A stretch of DNA of 64,000 bases, taken from GCA-2862585 sp965661345. Its GTDB lineage: Bacteria; Bacteroidota; Bacteroidia; Flavobacteriales; UBA7312. Location of the stretch: positions 1-64,000 of the forward strand of contig CBFIDK010000002.1 of the NCBI GenBank assembly GCA_965661345.1, in the 5' to 3' direction. The position numbers were made by a program, and so were the translations under genes. Shown one piece after another: positions 24,601-32,250 of this stretch (position 1 is its first letter; each line of letters opens with the position of its first letter). The notes beneath the pieces are model-generated. The model was not told the origin of the DNA. It made no database searches and was given only the letters and a program-made list of their open reading frames with translations.

Positions 24601-24657
24601 TTTTTATTGCAAACTTAATACTTTTTGTATAATTTTATGCTCTGTAATTTATACAAA
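24601..24657. promoter_or_regulatory. Divergent promoter with 10-bp inverted repeat operator
   Basis: TTTTGTATAA (24623-24632) and TTATACAAAA (24649-24658) form a perfect 10-bp inverted repeat with 16 bases between. The right arm runs into the ATG of the PTPS gene and the left arm sits just upstream of the leftward -7 box TAAGTTTG (24617-24610). The TTGTAT/ATACAA core matches those flanking the photoreceptor locus. A repressor bound here would block both the SDR-exporter and the PTPS-folE-crt transcripts. Confidence 0.6.
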
Positions 24658-25074
24658 ATGAAAAAAGTAAGAGTAATACGACGCGAACGCTTTAATGCCG
24701 CTCATAGATTGTTTAATCCAAATTGGACTGATGAAAAAAATGAGCAAATATTCGGAAAGTGCTCAAACAAAAATTGGCACGGTCATAATTACACTTTATT
24801 TGTAACCGTTGAAGGCAATGTAGATAGAGATACCGGTTATGTTATTGACTTGAAAATTTTGAGTGACCTCATCAAAGAAAAAATAGTCGATAAAATGGAT
24901 CATAGAAATCTTAACTTAGAAGTTGATTTCATGAAAGATTGCATCACTACTGCTGAAAATATTGCAATAAAAATTTACGAACAACTCGAGGAAGGAATTA
25001 AGTCTACTGGCAACCACTTATATTGTGTAAAGCTGTACGAGACTGAAAATAATTATGTTGAATATTATGGATAA
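24658..25074 (+). CDS. 6-pyruvoyltetrahydropterin synthase / QueD family protein
   Basis: A 138-residue pterin enzyme. The zinc ligands His16 (F-N-A-A-H-R-L) and H-G-H (41, 43) and the catalytic Cys35 (F-G-K-C) are in place, followed by D-x-K-I-L-x-D-L and a final Glu in L-Y-E-T. It converts dihydroneopterin triphosphate to 6-pyruvoyltetrahydropterin or, in QueD, to carboxytetrahydropterin. Because folE follows with overlapping ends, the substrate is made next door. No queE or queC is in the window, so a tetrahydropterin role is favoured. I chose the ATG at 24658; the TTG at 24625 lies inside the operator. Confidence 0.85.
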   Translation: MKKVRVIRRERFNAAHRLFNPNWTDEKNEQIFGKCSNKNWHGHNYTLFVTVEGNVDRDTGYVIDLKILSDLIKEKIVDKMDHRNLNLEVDFMKDCITTAENIAIKIYEQLEEGIKSTGNHLYCVKLYETENNYVEYYG

Positions 25075-25756
25075 TTCAAAACACTACAAAAATACAGCTC
25101 AAATTATTGACCTTAATCCCGAATTGAGAAATATAGGTTTCGCCGATGGTATTAATATCGGAGGGGCACTAAACGAGGATGAAAAAAAAATAATGATAGA
25201 TAAAGCCGCAGTTAAATTCGGCGAATTTCTAGAAGCTTTAGGTTGTGATTGGGAAAATGACCCTAACTCTAAAGAAACGCCACACAGAGTAGCAAAAGCT
25301 TACGTTAATGACTTGTGGGCAGGAAGGTATAACGCCTTCCCAAAAATTACAACTTTCCCTAACAACGAATACGATGGAATCATTTTCGAAGGAAATATTC
25401 CAGTAATTTCGATGTGCTCGCACCACCATCAAACCATAATGGGAAAAGCACATATTGCTTACATTCCACAAATCAATCATGAAATAATAGGCTTAAGCAA
25501 ACTAAACAGAATTGTAGAACATTACGCAAGAAGAGGTGCAATTCAAGAAAACTTAACCGTTCGAATTCACGATGCCATCAATAAAATTGTTGATAGTAAC
25601 AAAGGAGTAGCCGTAATGATAGAAGCTTCTCACAACTGCGTTCAATGCCGTGGTATTGGACACCAAGGCACTTCAATGAAAACTTCTAAACTAACTGGAG
25701 AGTTCATTGAGTCAAACAAAACAAGAAACGAATTTTACGAGTTCATCAGATCATAA
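25067..25756 (+). CDS. folE: GTP cyclohydrolase I
   Basis: A roughly 229-residue FolE. The zinc ligands Cys117, His120 (S-M-C-S-H-H-H) and Cys191 (H-N-C-V-Q-C-R-G) are present, as are G-L-S-K-L-N-R-I-V and the substrate-binding R-I-H-D. It makes 7,8-dihydroneopterin triphosphate from GTP, the first step to folate and biopterin. The start is either 25067, overlapping the PTPS stop by 8 bases, or 25055 (ATG TTG); I prefer 25067. Its place in a light-responsive operon, rather than a folate operon, suggests it supplies pterin for the photolyase antenna or for photoprotection. crtI follows one base after the stop. Confidence 0.93.
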   Translation: MDNSKHYKNTAQIIDLNPELRNIGFADGINIGGALNEDEKKIMIDKAAVKFGEFLEALGCDWENDPNSKETPHRVAKAYVNDLWAGRYNAFPKITTFPNNEYDGIIFEGNIPVISMCSHHHQTIMGKAHIAYIPQINHEIIGLSKLNRIVEHYARRGAIQENLTVRIHDAINKIVDSNKGVAVMIEASHNCVQCRGIGHQGTSMKTSKLTGEFIESNKTRNEFYEFIRS

Positions 25757-25757
25757 T

Positions 25758-27236
25758 ATGGGTAAAGTATCGGTAATAGGTAGTGGGTTTTCCGGTTTAA
25801 GTGCAGCTGCTTTTCTTGCCAAAGAAGGGCATGACGTCACCATATTTGAAAAGAACAAAGAAGTAGGTGGACGTGCTAGACAATTCCAAGAAAAAGGCTA
25901 CACCTTTGATATGGGTCCAAGCTGGTACTGGATGGCAGATGTATTCGACAAATTCTTTCATCAGTTTGACAAAAACGCAAGTGACTATTTTGAATTAATT
26001 CAACTAGATCCTGGTTTTCAAATAATTTTTGAAAATCAAAAAACACTACAACTCTCAGCAGACTGGTCATCGGTTTGCGACTTGTTTGAAAGCTATGAGG
26101 AAGGTTCTTCTAAAAAGCTGGAAATATTCATGAAAGAAGCGGAATACAAATACGATTTCGGAATTAATAAACTAGTCTATGAACCCGGATTATCTATTTT
26201 AGAAATTTGTAAACCAGAACTTTTTGCTAACGTATTCAAACTGCAGGTGTTTACTTCTTACAGAAATCACGTTGCAAAATATTTTAAGAATCCGTATTTA
26301 AAAGCCTTATTGGAATTTCCTGTTTTATTTTTAGGTACGGCACCAAGTCAAACGCCTGCCTTGTATAGCTTAATGACCTATTCGGGAATAAAAAAAGGTA
26401 CTTTTTACCCCATGGGCGGATTTGGAAAAGTAATAGATGCCTTTAAAGAAATTTGCCTTGAACAGGGCGTTAAGTTTAAAACCGATGAAGCTGTTGAATC
26501 GGTAAATATTATTGATAAGAATATTAAATCAATACAAACAACTAAAGGAGAATACAAAACTGATGTTGTAGTTGGCTCTGCCGATTACAACCATGTAGAT
26601 AGTAAACTATTGCCCCCAGAATACCGCAATTATAACGATGCCTATTGGGAAAAAAGAACGTTTTCGCCATCAAGTCTTTTGTTCTATATTGGCGTCGATA
26701 AAAAACTTGACAAACTCATTCATCATAACCTATTTTTTGACGAAAATATTGAACAGCATACTGACGAAATTTACAGCGATCCAAAATGGCCTGAAAAACC
26801 ATTGTTTTACGTATGTTGCCCTTCCAAATCAGACCCACATGTTGCGCCTGAAGGCAAGGAAAATGTTTTCTTTTTAATGCCAATTGCACCGGGACTGGAG
26901 GATAATGATGAAACAAGAGAACATTACTTTGAAATAATGCTAAAAAGGCTTGAAAAATACACAGGTCAAGCCATAGAAGAACATATAGAATATAAAAGAA
27001 GCTATTGTGTTAATGACTTTGTCCAAGATTATAATGCCTATAAAGGCAACGCATATGGACTTGCTAACACCTTACTTCAAACAGCAAATCTTAAACCTAA
27101 AATAATTAACAAGAAAATCAATAACCTTTTCTACACAGGTCAGCTAACCGTTCCAGGTCCAGGAGTTCCTCCTTCGATTATTTCCGGACAAGTAGTAGCT
27201 AAACACATTGTAGAATCTAACCTTATGACATTATGA
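25758..27236 (+). CDS. crtI: Phytoene desaturase
   Basis: A 492-residue FAD enzyme. The N-terminus has I-G-S-G-F-S-G-L-S-A-A followed by F-E-K-N-K-E-V-G-G-R-A, and the CrtI hallmark D-M-G-P-S-W-Y-W-M. The C-terminus holds G-Q-L-T-V-P-G-P-G-V-P-P, the classical flavin-binding motif. It desaturates 15-cis-phytoene in four steps to lycopene. The ATG at 25758 is used because folE ends at 25756. The CrtB ATG overlaps its stop by 4 bases. The paralog at 7180-8649 has a different G-P-S-L-F-T motif, so the two desaturases probably have separate steps. Confidence 0.92.
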   Translation: MGKVSVIGSGFSGLSAAAFLAKEGHDVTIFEKNKEVGGRARQFQEKGYTFDMGPSWYWMADVFDKFFHQFDKNASDYFELIQLDPGFQIIFENQKTLQLSADWSSVCDLFESYEEGSSKKLEIFMKEAEYKYDFGINKLVYEPGLSILEICKPELFANVFKLQVFTSYRNHVAKYFKNPYLKALLEFPVLFLGTAPSQTPALYSLMTYSGIKKGTFYPMGGFGKVIDAFKEICLEQGVKFKTDEAVESVNIIDKNIKSIQTTKGEYKTDVVVGSADYNHVDSKLLPPEYRNYNDAYWEKRTFSPSSLLFYIGVDKKLDKLIHHNLFFDENIEQHTDEIYSDPKWPEKPLFYVCCPSKSDPHVAPEGKENVFFLMPIAPGLEDNDETREHYFEIMLKRLEKYTGQAIEEHIEYKRSYCVNDFVQDYNAYKGNAYGLANTLLQTANLKPKIINKKINNLFYTGQLTVPGPGVPPSIISGQVVAKHIVESNLMTL

Positions 27237-28072
27237 AGCACCTATTCGATTCGGTTTCCGATAAGTGTAGTAAGTTAACAACTATCGCTTACAGCACAAG
27301 TTTTAGTTTTGGCATCAAAGCGCTAGACAAAAAACTTCATGCTCCTATTTATGGTATTTACGGATTTGTTCGTTTTGCAGACGAAATCGTTGATACTTTT
27401 CATGATTATGACAAGCACCGTCTTTTTCGTAGATTTAAAGAAGATACTATTGAAGCTATTGAGTCAAAAATTAGCCTAAACCCAATCTTAAATAGCTTTC
27501 AAAAAGTAGTAAATGACTACGAGATAGAGTGGAATCTTATCAATACATTTTTGGATAGTATGGAAATGGACCTTGATGAGGAACAAAGTTATGATACCGA
27601 TAAATACAATAAATACATTTTAGGCTCGGCTGAAGTTGTAGGACTTATGTGCTTAAAAGTATTCGTTAACGGCGATGAAGAAGAGTACGAAAGGCTTAAA
27701 CCTTCTGCCATGAGCTTAGGCTCAGCCTTTCAAAAAGTAAACTTTTTAAGAGACGCCAATAGTGATTTTTCATACCTAGGAAGAACCTATTTCCCGGGTG
27801 TAAATATGGTTGAATTTTCAGAAGAAGATAAATTGAAAATAGAAGCCGATATTGAAGAAGATTTTAATGACGCATTAGACGGCATCAAAAAACTGCCCTT
27901 TAGTTCAAGAGGTGGTGTATACTTAGCCTACATCTATTATTACAATCTTTTCAGAAAGATTAAGTCTTTGCCTTCATCAAGAGTAATGGAAGAGCGTATT
28001 CGAATACCGAATACAGACAAAGTTGCACTTATGATTCAATCAATGGTCAAAAATCAACTTAACCTTATATGA
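27233..28072 (+). CDS. crtB: Phytoene synthase
   Basis: A 279-residue trans-isoprenyl diphosphate synthase-like protein. The first aspartate-rich motif is D-E-I-V-D (F-A-D-E-I-V-D-T), and the second is in N-F-L-R-D-A-N-S-D, with the usual G-S-A-E-V-V-G-L-M region. It couples two geranylgeranyl diphosphate molecules to phytoene, the first committed carotenoid step. The start overlaps the crtI stop (ATGA), and its stop overlaps the next hypothetical gene (4 bases), so all are translationally coupled. No crtE is in the window; GGPP must come from another locus. Confidence 0.92.
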   Translation: MKHLFDSVSDKCSKLTTIAYSTSFSFGIKALDKKLHAPIYGIYGFVRFADEIVDTFHDYDKHRLFRRFKEDTIEAIESKISLNPILNSFQKVVNDYEIEWNLINTFLDSMEMDLDEEQSYDTDKYNKYILGSAEVVGLMCLKVFVNGDEEEYERLKPSAMSLGSAFQKVNFLRDANSDFSYLGRTYFPGVNMVEFSEEDKLKIEADIEEDFNDALDGIKKLPFSSRGGVYLAYIYYYNLFRKIKSLPSSRVMEERIRIPNTDKVALMIQSMVKNQLNLI

Positions 28073-28530
28073 GGATAGCATTAATTTTCATTTTAACACT
28101 AAGCCTTCAAGTCGTTCAAGCCAGTGATTTTAACTACACAGAATTGCGCAACTTATACATTGAAGCTTCTAATAATGAAGCAGAATGTAAAAAGCTATTC
28201 GAACTCACTGAAGGAAGTGCTTTAGAAGAAAATATAATAGCATATTCTTATCATGCTGTTTCAAAAATGCTTAACAGTAAATTTTCACTTAACCCATTTT
28301 TTAAATATTCAGAATTTAACTCAGGAAAGGATATGCTTGAGACAGCCATTTCTTATGCCCCCAACAACCTTGAATTACGTTTTTTAAGGTATTGCATTCA
28401 AAAAAATACGCCTAGCTTTCTAAATTATAATGACAATTTAGATTCTGATAGCCTATTTATTGCGACACAGTTAAACTCTGACAATGCTGAATTGAAAACA
28501 TTTATCAATCCAATTTTTAATGCCTTGTAA
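28069..28530 (+). CDS. Hypothetical exported protein in the crt operon
   Basis: A 153-residue protein with a signal peptide (about 1-18, ending V-Q-A-S) and a mature alpha-helical, acidic body containing a single Cys (E-C-K-K-L) and a C in R-Y-C-I. I do not recognise a family; a helical-repeat-like scaffold is likely. It overlaps crtB by 4 bases and sits 2 bp before idi, so its expression is tied to carotenoid synthesis. Periplasmic or outer-membrane placement would suit a carotenoid carrier or envelope factor, but this is only contextual inference. Confidence 0.7.
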   Translation: MRIALIFILTLSLQVVQASDFNYTELRNLYIEASNNEAECKKLFELTEGSALEENIIAYSYHAVSKMLNSKFSLNPFFKYSEFNSGKDMLETAISYAPNNLELRFLRYCIQKNTPSFLNYNDNLDSDSLFIATQLNSDNAELKTFINPIFNAL

Positions 28531-28532
28531 TT

Positions 28533-29072
28533 ATGGAAGAACAAGTTATCCTAGTAGACACTAAAGACAACCCAATTGGCAAAATGAATAAGCTAGAAGC
28601 CCACCAAAAAGGGCTTTTGCACAGAGCAATATCAATATTTATTTTCAATTCTAATGGTGAAATGCTCATCCAAAAAAGAGCCTTACACAAATACCACACT
28701 CCAGGGCTTTGGAGTAATAGTGCTTGTAGCCATCCAAGGACTAATGAATTCACAAAAAAAGCAGCAGAACGTCGACTAAAAGAAGAAATGGGACTATCCT
28801 GTGATTTATTTTTCTCTTTCAGCTTCCTTTACAAAGCAAGCTTTGATAATGGACTTATTGAAAATGAATTAGACCATGTTTATATTGGGTTTTCAGACGA
28901 TGAACCTAAACTAAATCCATCTGAAGTTTGCGACTACAGATATGTGTATGCAGATGATCTTTTAAAGGAAGTCAAGACTTCCCCAGAGCAGTTTACACCC
29001 TGGTTCAAAATATGTCTTGGCAAGGTATTAGAAAGTCAGTATTATCTTCAAAAAAATGCACTAATTGCTTAA
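28533..29072 (+). CDS. idi: Isopentenyl-diphosphate delta-isomerase, type I
   Basis: A 179-residue Nudix-fold isomerase. The Cys in S-N-S-A-C-S-H-P (with T-P-G-L-W before it), the metal-binding H-P and the E-R-R-L-K-E-E-M-G Nudix-like box are all present, as are H-R-A-I-S-I-F-I and Y-K-A-x-F near the second catalytic Glu (E-x-E-L-D-H). It interconverts IPP and DMAPP, feeding the carotenoid pathway. Placement directly in the crt operon suggests it boosts precursor flux when the pigment is induced. Confidence 0.92.
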   Translation: MEEQVILVDTKDNPIGKMNKLEAHQKGLLHRAISIFIFNSNGEMLIQKRALHKYHTPGLWSNSACSHPRTNEFTKKAAERRLKEEMGLSCDLFFSFSFLYKASFDNGLIENELDHVYIGFSDDEPKLNPSEVCDYRYVYADDLLKEVKTSPEQFTPWFKICLGKVLESQYYLQKNALIA

Positions 29073-29081
29073 TTTTACACC

Positions 29082-29522
29082 ATGAGTTTTTTAGTAGGTT
29101 TAGTTGTAGTTTTTGTAATATTTTGGACGATGGAGCTTGTAGCTTGGGCTACACACAAATACGTTATGCACGGTTTTCTATGGAGCCTACACAAAGACCA
29201 TCATCAAGTTGATAAAAATAAAGTGCTGGAGAAAAACGATTCATTTTTCTTAATTTTCGCTATTCCTGGCTCTACCCTAATTATATTTGGAGAACCTTTA
29301 TCATTCTATATTGGAATAGGCATTACACTGTACGGCTTAGCCTATTTCATTATTCATGAAATATTTATTCATCAACGCATCAAACTTTTTCGAAATACAA
29401 AATCTCGATACTTGAAGGCCATAAGACGGGCTCATAAAATTCATCATAAAAATTTGAATAAAGAAGATGGGTCTTGTTTCGGTATGCTTATTGTTCCTAT
29501 GAAGTATTTAAAACTTAGCTAG
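29082..29522 (+). CDS. crtZ: Beta-carotene hydroxylase
   Basis: A 146-residue membrane di-iron hydroxylase with about four helices. The four histidine clusters are visible: H-K-Y-V-M-H-G, H-K-D-H-H, H-E-I-F-I-H and R-A-H-K-I-H-H. It adds the 3-hydroxyl to beta rings, producing the 3-OH group of saproxanthin and zeaxanthin. It is the last gene of the rightward operon, 9 bp after idi, and its stop overlaps the convergent gene at 29515. Confidence 0.92.
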   Translation: MSFLVGLVVVFVIFWTMELVAWATHKYVMHGFLWSLHKDHHQVDKNKVLEKNDSFFLIFAIPGSTLIIFGEPLSFYIGIGITLYGLAYFIIHEIFIHQRIKLFRNTKSRYLKAIRRAHKIHHKNLNKEDGSCFGMLIVPMKYLKLS

Positions 29523-30003
29523 TTTTTTTAAGCAACAAATCTTTCAATAATACCAACACCATACACACTATTGACAAGTGCATCAGTATTCCTGATACCA
29601 TAATGACGTATTTAACCCACGTTATTCCCAGCCACATCAGCCACAAGCCACCAAATGTAACTATCAGAGAAAGAGTAGGCTCTATCATCAAAAAGGTTTT
29701 GAAAAAAGGCGGTAATGTTGTAAAAAATACCATTAATGATAATATCAAAAACAGCATGGAAAGCGTAATAACATGACTATGGATAATCCCGTGCAACTCT
29801 CGTTCAGACATTTTAAAATGCAGTTCGTCTGCCTCTTCGTCAAACTCATTTCCTAAAACGTTTTCTTGGATTCCTTCGGCCTTAAAATCGGTAGTATGCT
29901 TAAGCATATCCAATCCAGAAAAATAACCAAATGATAATGCCAAAATGAAAACTGCTAAAGACAGTCTTAACGGTTTTGGTAACTGATGAAGTTTGAAATT
30001 CAT
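29515..30003 (-). CDS. Four-helix membrane protein of the porin/FMN operon
   Basis: A 162-residue protein with four hydrophobic helices. A polar loop of about 60 residues (with E-x-x-G-N-E-F-D-E-E-A-D-E-L-H and H-G-I-I-H-S-H) follows the first helix. Histidines at the start of helix 2 (H-G-I-I-H-S-H) could bind heme or metal. No family recognised. I used the ATG at 30003 instead of a TTG at 30033, which overlaps the upstream gene. It is the last of three leftward genes with the FMN-binding protein and porin, so a role in electron transfer is possible, but unproven. It is convergent with crtZ. Confidence 0.6.
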   Translation of the reverse strand: MNFKLHQLPKPLRLSLAVFILALSFGYFSGLDMLKHTTDFKAEGIQENVLGNEFDEEADELHFKMSERELHGIIHSHVITLSMLFLILSLMVFFTTLPPFFKTFLMIEPTLSLIVTFGGLWLMWLGITWVKYVIMVSGILMHLSIVCMVLVLLKDLLLKKTS

Positions 30004-30008
30004 CCCGC

Positions 30009-30533
30009 TTATAAGAGTTGTCTGCTTTGCCAATTTTTCATTTTTTGGGTTAAGGAAGATACAGCCATTTTCATAGACTCCACAGAAATTGTTGCGCCAG
30101 AAATGGCTTGAACGTCATTAACTTCTCTATTTAAAAACTGCTTCAACCAACGCTTATTAGCAATTTCTCCACCATAATTCTCTCGGTAAGTCAAAACGCG
30201 AAGTTTTAACAACTCCATGTCTGAGGAGTAAATGGCAATGAAATCAAACATATCGTGTTTGCTAGGTGCTTGTTGAATGCAAGCATAGGCATGGGTGCTA
30301 TCGGACGTAATAATCTCAAAATAATTCGAATCTAAATCAATCTTTGTTTTGCTGTAAGCTGAATCGAAAAAATGTTCTAGTGTACTTTCGGCTTTAGACA
30401 ACGTATTTTTTGAAGGTTGCCATTGTGAGAATACCGATAAGGGCATCGCGAGTAAAAATAGAATCACTAGCAAAAAGGAAGGATTTACTTTTCGAGCTAT
30501 ATAATTGTATGTTAGCCAAGTAGTCATTTTCAT
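30009..30533 (-). CDS. Exported FMN-binding domain protein
   Basis: About 174 residues. An N-terminal signal peptide or anchor (hydrophobic stretch ending V-F-S-Q) leads to a small domain with I-S-G-A-T-I-S near the C-terminus. This is the covalent FMN attachment motif of NqrC/RnfG-type FMN_bind proteins, with the Thr as attachment point. Such proteins shuttle electrons through covalently held flavin in the periplasm. The start is uncertain (ATG codons at 30548, 30536, 30533 and 30527); I chose 30533 because it gives a good signal peptide. It lies between the porin and membrane-protein genes. Confidence 0.72.
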   Translation of the reverse strand: MKMTTWLTYNYIARKVNPSFLLVILFLLAMPLSVFSQWQPSKNTLSKAESTLEHFFDSAYSKTKIDLDSNYFEIITSDSTHAYACIQQAPSKHDMFDFIAIYSSDMELLKLRVLTYRENYGGEIANKRWLKQFLNREVNDVQAISGATISVESMKMAVSSLTQKMKNWQSRQLL

Positions 30534-30538
30534 CATTA

Positions 30539-31669
30539 TTAAAACCATATTCCAACACCCAAGTTAAAGTGCTTTGTTTCCTCAGTTGAAGCGGCATTAC
30601 TTCTCAATTGGTAATCTGCTTTAAAAGCCGCTCCCTTATTTAATTTATATGTAAAGCCAAATGTTTTATCTGTTCTGTCGTAGGCTAAATTAGCGTCAAA
30701 ACCGTCCGTCTCCTCATGTGTATTATAGCTTTCATAGCGCGCAAATGCAATCAGCTCATTTTCTGACTTGCCGTTTAAAAGGTTGTAGCCCGCTTCAATG
30801 TAATATCCTAATAACTTTGACCCTATATCGCTAGATGTTTTGGCGTTGTATTCTGCCGTATTTTCTAGATTAGCAAGGATGTATTGACCTCGAGCTTGAA
30901 AAGGACCATTGTTGTAACGGGCATCAACCCCCATCATAGTCAAGCCAACTTGTGTTGAATCAGCCTCAAAGTCTGAAGTCTCTGAGTTGCCTTTGTAAAA
31001 AGAAGCCCCGAGGTTCCACCCTAAAATTCCGAAATAAGAAACTCTACCAGCAACATCAAAATCTGATACTATTGCTTCAGCGCCTTTTTGTCGGCCGCTT
31101 CTAATACCATTTTTTCCATTAAATTTAGCCACCCCATTATCATAACCCAAAGGCCCATTTACCACCATCAATTGATAGTTAATAGACTGCTCGTCTAAAC
31201 GGCCATTAAGACCTAAACCTATTTCTCGCCATGTAGTAGGAACAATGTATTTATCGACATTAGTTCGCTCAACGCCATTAAATGTAGGAGGCTCATGATA
31301 AAGGTTTTGAATGCCCATTGGAATTAACATTAAACCCGCTTGTAGGCTCATGTTATCTTTAATTTTGTAATCTAAAAAGGCTTGTTCAACATATAATTCC
31401 ACGATATGTTCGTATTCGATTTCTGAAACAAAAGTTATTTTATCGTTGAACTTATAACCTAAAAATGTAACCAATCGGTGAACATCAAGTTTTCCGTTAG
31501 CGTTCATTTTATTGTTATCGTCTAAGTTGAAATTGCCATGAACTTCCCCGTAACCTCCAATAATTAGCCTGTCGTTTGAACCTAAAATATTTTCGGCTGA
31601 ATTTTGAGCAAATAATGATACTGTAAAACACAGCGCCATTATTGTTGTTAATCGGAGTTTTTTTATCAT
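30539..31669 (-). CDS. Outer-membrane porin-like protein
   Basis: A 376-residue beta-barrel. The signal peptide (M-I-K-K-L-R-L... to F-A-Q, about 22 residues) fixes the start at 31669. The mature part has Y-G-E-V-H-G-N-F near the beginning, many alternating hydrophobic strands, and ends F-N-L-G-V-G-I-W-F with a terminal Phe, as in outer-membrane barrels. It resembles phosphate-selective porin O/P-type proteins of Bacteroidota. Its leader of about 60 bases begins after a -7 box TATATTTG at 31743-31736. It is first in the operon with an FMN-binding protein, which is unusual for a porin. Confidence 0.7.
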   Translation of the reverse strand: MIKKLRLTTIMALCFTVSLFAQNSAENILGSNDRLIIGGYGEVHGNFNLDDNNKMNANGKLDVHRLVTFLGYKFNDKITFVSEIEYEHIVELYVEQAFLDYKIKDNMSLQAGLMLIPMGIQNLYHEPPTFNGVERTNVDKYIVPTTWREIGLGLNGRLDEQSINYQLMVVNGPLGYDNGVAKFNGKNGIRSGRQKGAEAIVSDFDVAGRVSYFGILGWNLGASFYKGNSETSDFEADSTQVGLTMMGVDARYNNGPFQARGQYILANLENTAEYNAKTSSDIGSKLLGYYIEAGYNLLNGKSENELIAFARYESYNTHEETDGFDANLAYDRTDKTFGFTYKLNKGAAFKADYQLRSNAASTEETKHFNLGVGIWF

Positions 31670-31735
31670 TATTATTGTCATTAGTTGAAGCTTATTAATC
31701 ATTTATTTAAGGGCTTTAATTAAATTTTATTTTTG

Positions 31736-31743
31736 CAAATATA
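31736..31743 (-). promoter_or_regulatory. Putative -7 box of the porin operon
   Basis: The minus strand reads TATATTTG, a perfect match to TAnnTTTG, 66 bases upstream of the porin ATG at 31669. No clear -33 TTG at the expected spacing is visible. Confidence 0.4.
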
Positions 31744-31815
31744 TGGACTTAGTTTTTATTTAGACTAATTTTAAATAGTAAATTTTTAACTATTTTTTTT
31801 CTCCTGATAATTAGT

Positions 31816-31823
31816 TAAATTTG
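31816..31823 (+). promoter_or_regulatory. Putative -7 box of a leaderless gene
   Basis: TAAATTTG ends five bases before the ATG at 31829. Transcription would then start at or next to the start codon, implying a leaderless mRNA for the lipoprotein gene. Confidence 0.4.
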
Positions 31824-31828
31824 GAAGT

Positions 31829-32209
31829 ATGAAAAACTACTTTTTAATCTGTATACTTCTGTTGAGTTGTACGCCTCAGGAGTTTTTAGTTTCATCGTCT
31901 TACCAGCATTGGGTGGGTGGCAGGAAAGAGAGCGGTTCTGGAACAAATTATAAATTTACCATAGTCGCTCCGGAGAACCACAATAACTTTCAGATCAATG
32001 AGATTTTTGCTCATAATTCTGCGCTGAGATTTTCTATATATCCTGAAAATTTTGAGAAAGGCGATACCCTAAAAATCAATGCCTATAAAAATGAGAAGAA
32101 AAAAACAGACTCTCAAAAGCAGGATGTAATTAGCTATAAGTTATTCGATAAAACCATCATCCTACCAATCGATGATATGAAAGAGCTAGAGAAATTATAC
32201 TACCCTTAA
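31829..32209 (+). CDS. Hypothetical lipoprotein
   Basis: A 126-residue protein with a lipoprotein signal peptide ending L-L-L-S-C (lipobox, Cys14). The mature part is a compact, Lys-rich domain with several beta-like strands (for example Y-K-F-T-I-V-A-P and L-R-F-S-I-Y-P). No family recognised. It has its own putative promoter and stands alone between the porin operon and gpmI, transcribed rightward. Short length and absence of motifs prevent a function call. Confidence 0.7.
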   Translation: MKNYFLICILLLSCTPQEFLVSSSYQHWVGGRKESGSGTNYKFTIVAPENHNNFQINEIFAHNSALRFSIYPENFEKGDTLKINAYKNEKKKTDSQKQDVISYKLFDKTIILPIDDMKELEKLYYP

Positions 32210-32235
32210 TTTTATGGTATTGCCAATAAAGAAAT

Positions 32236-32243
32236 TATCTTTG
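32236..32243 (+). promoter_or_regulatory. Putative -7 box of gpmI
   Basis: TATCTTTG ends seven bases before the gpmI ATG at 32251, so the transcript may start at the codon or a base or two before it. Confidence 0.35.
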
Positions 32244-32250
32244 TGGGACT

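Noticed and set aside
24625..24657. TTG start for the PTPS gene
   Set aside because: This would translate through the operator and adds residues not seen in the family; the ATG at 24658 fits.
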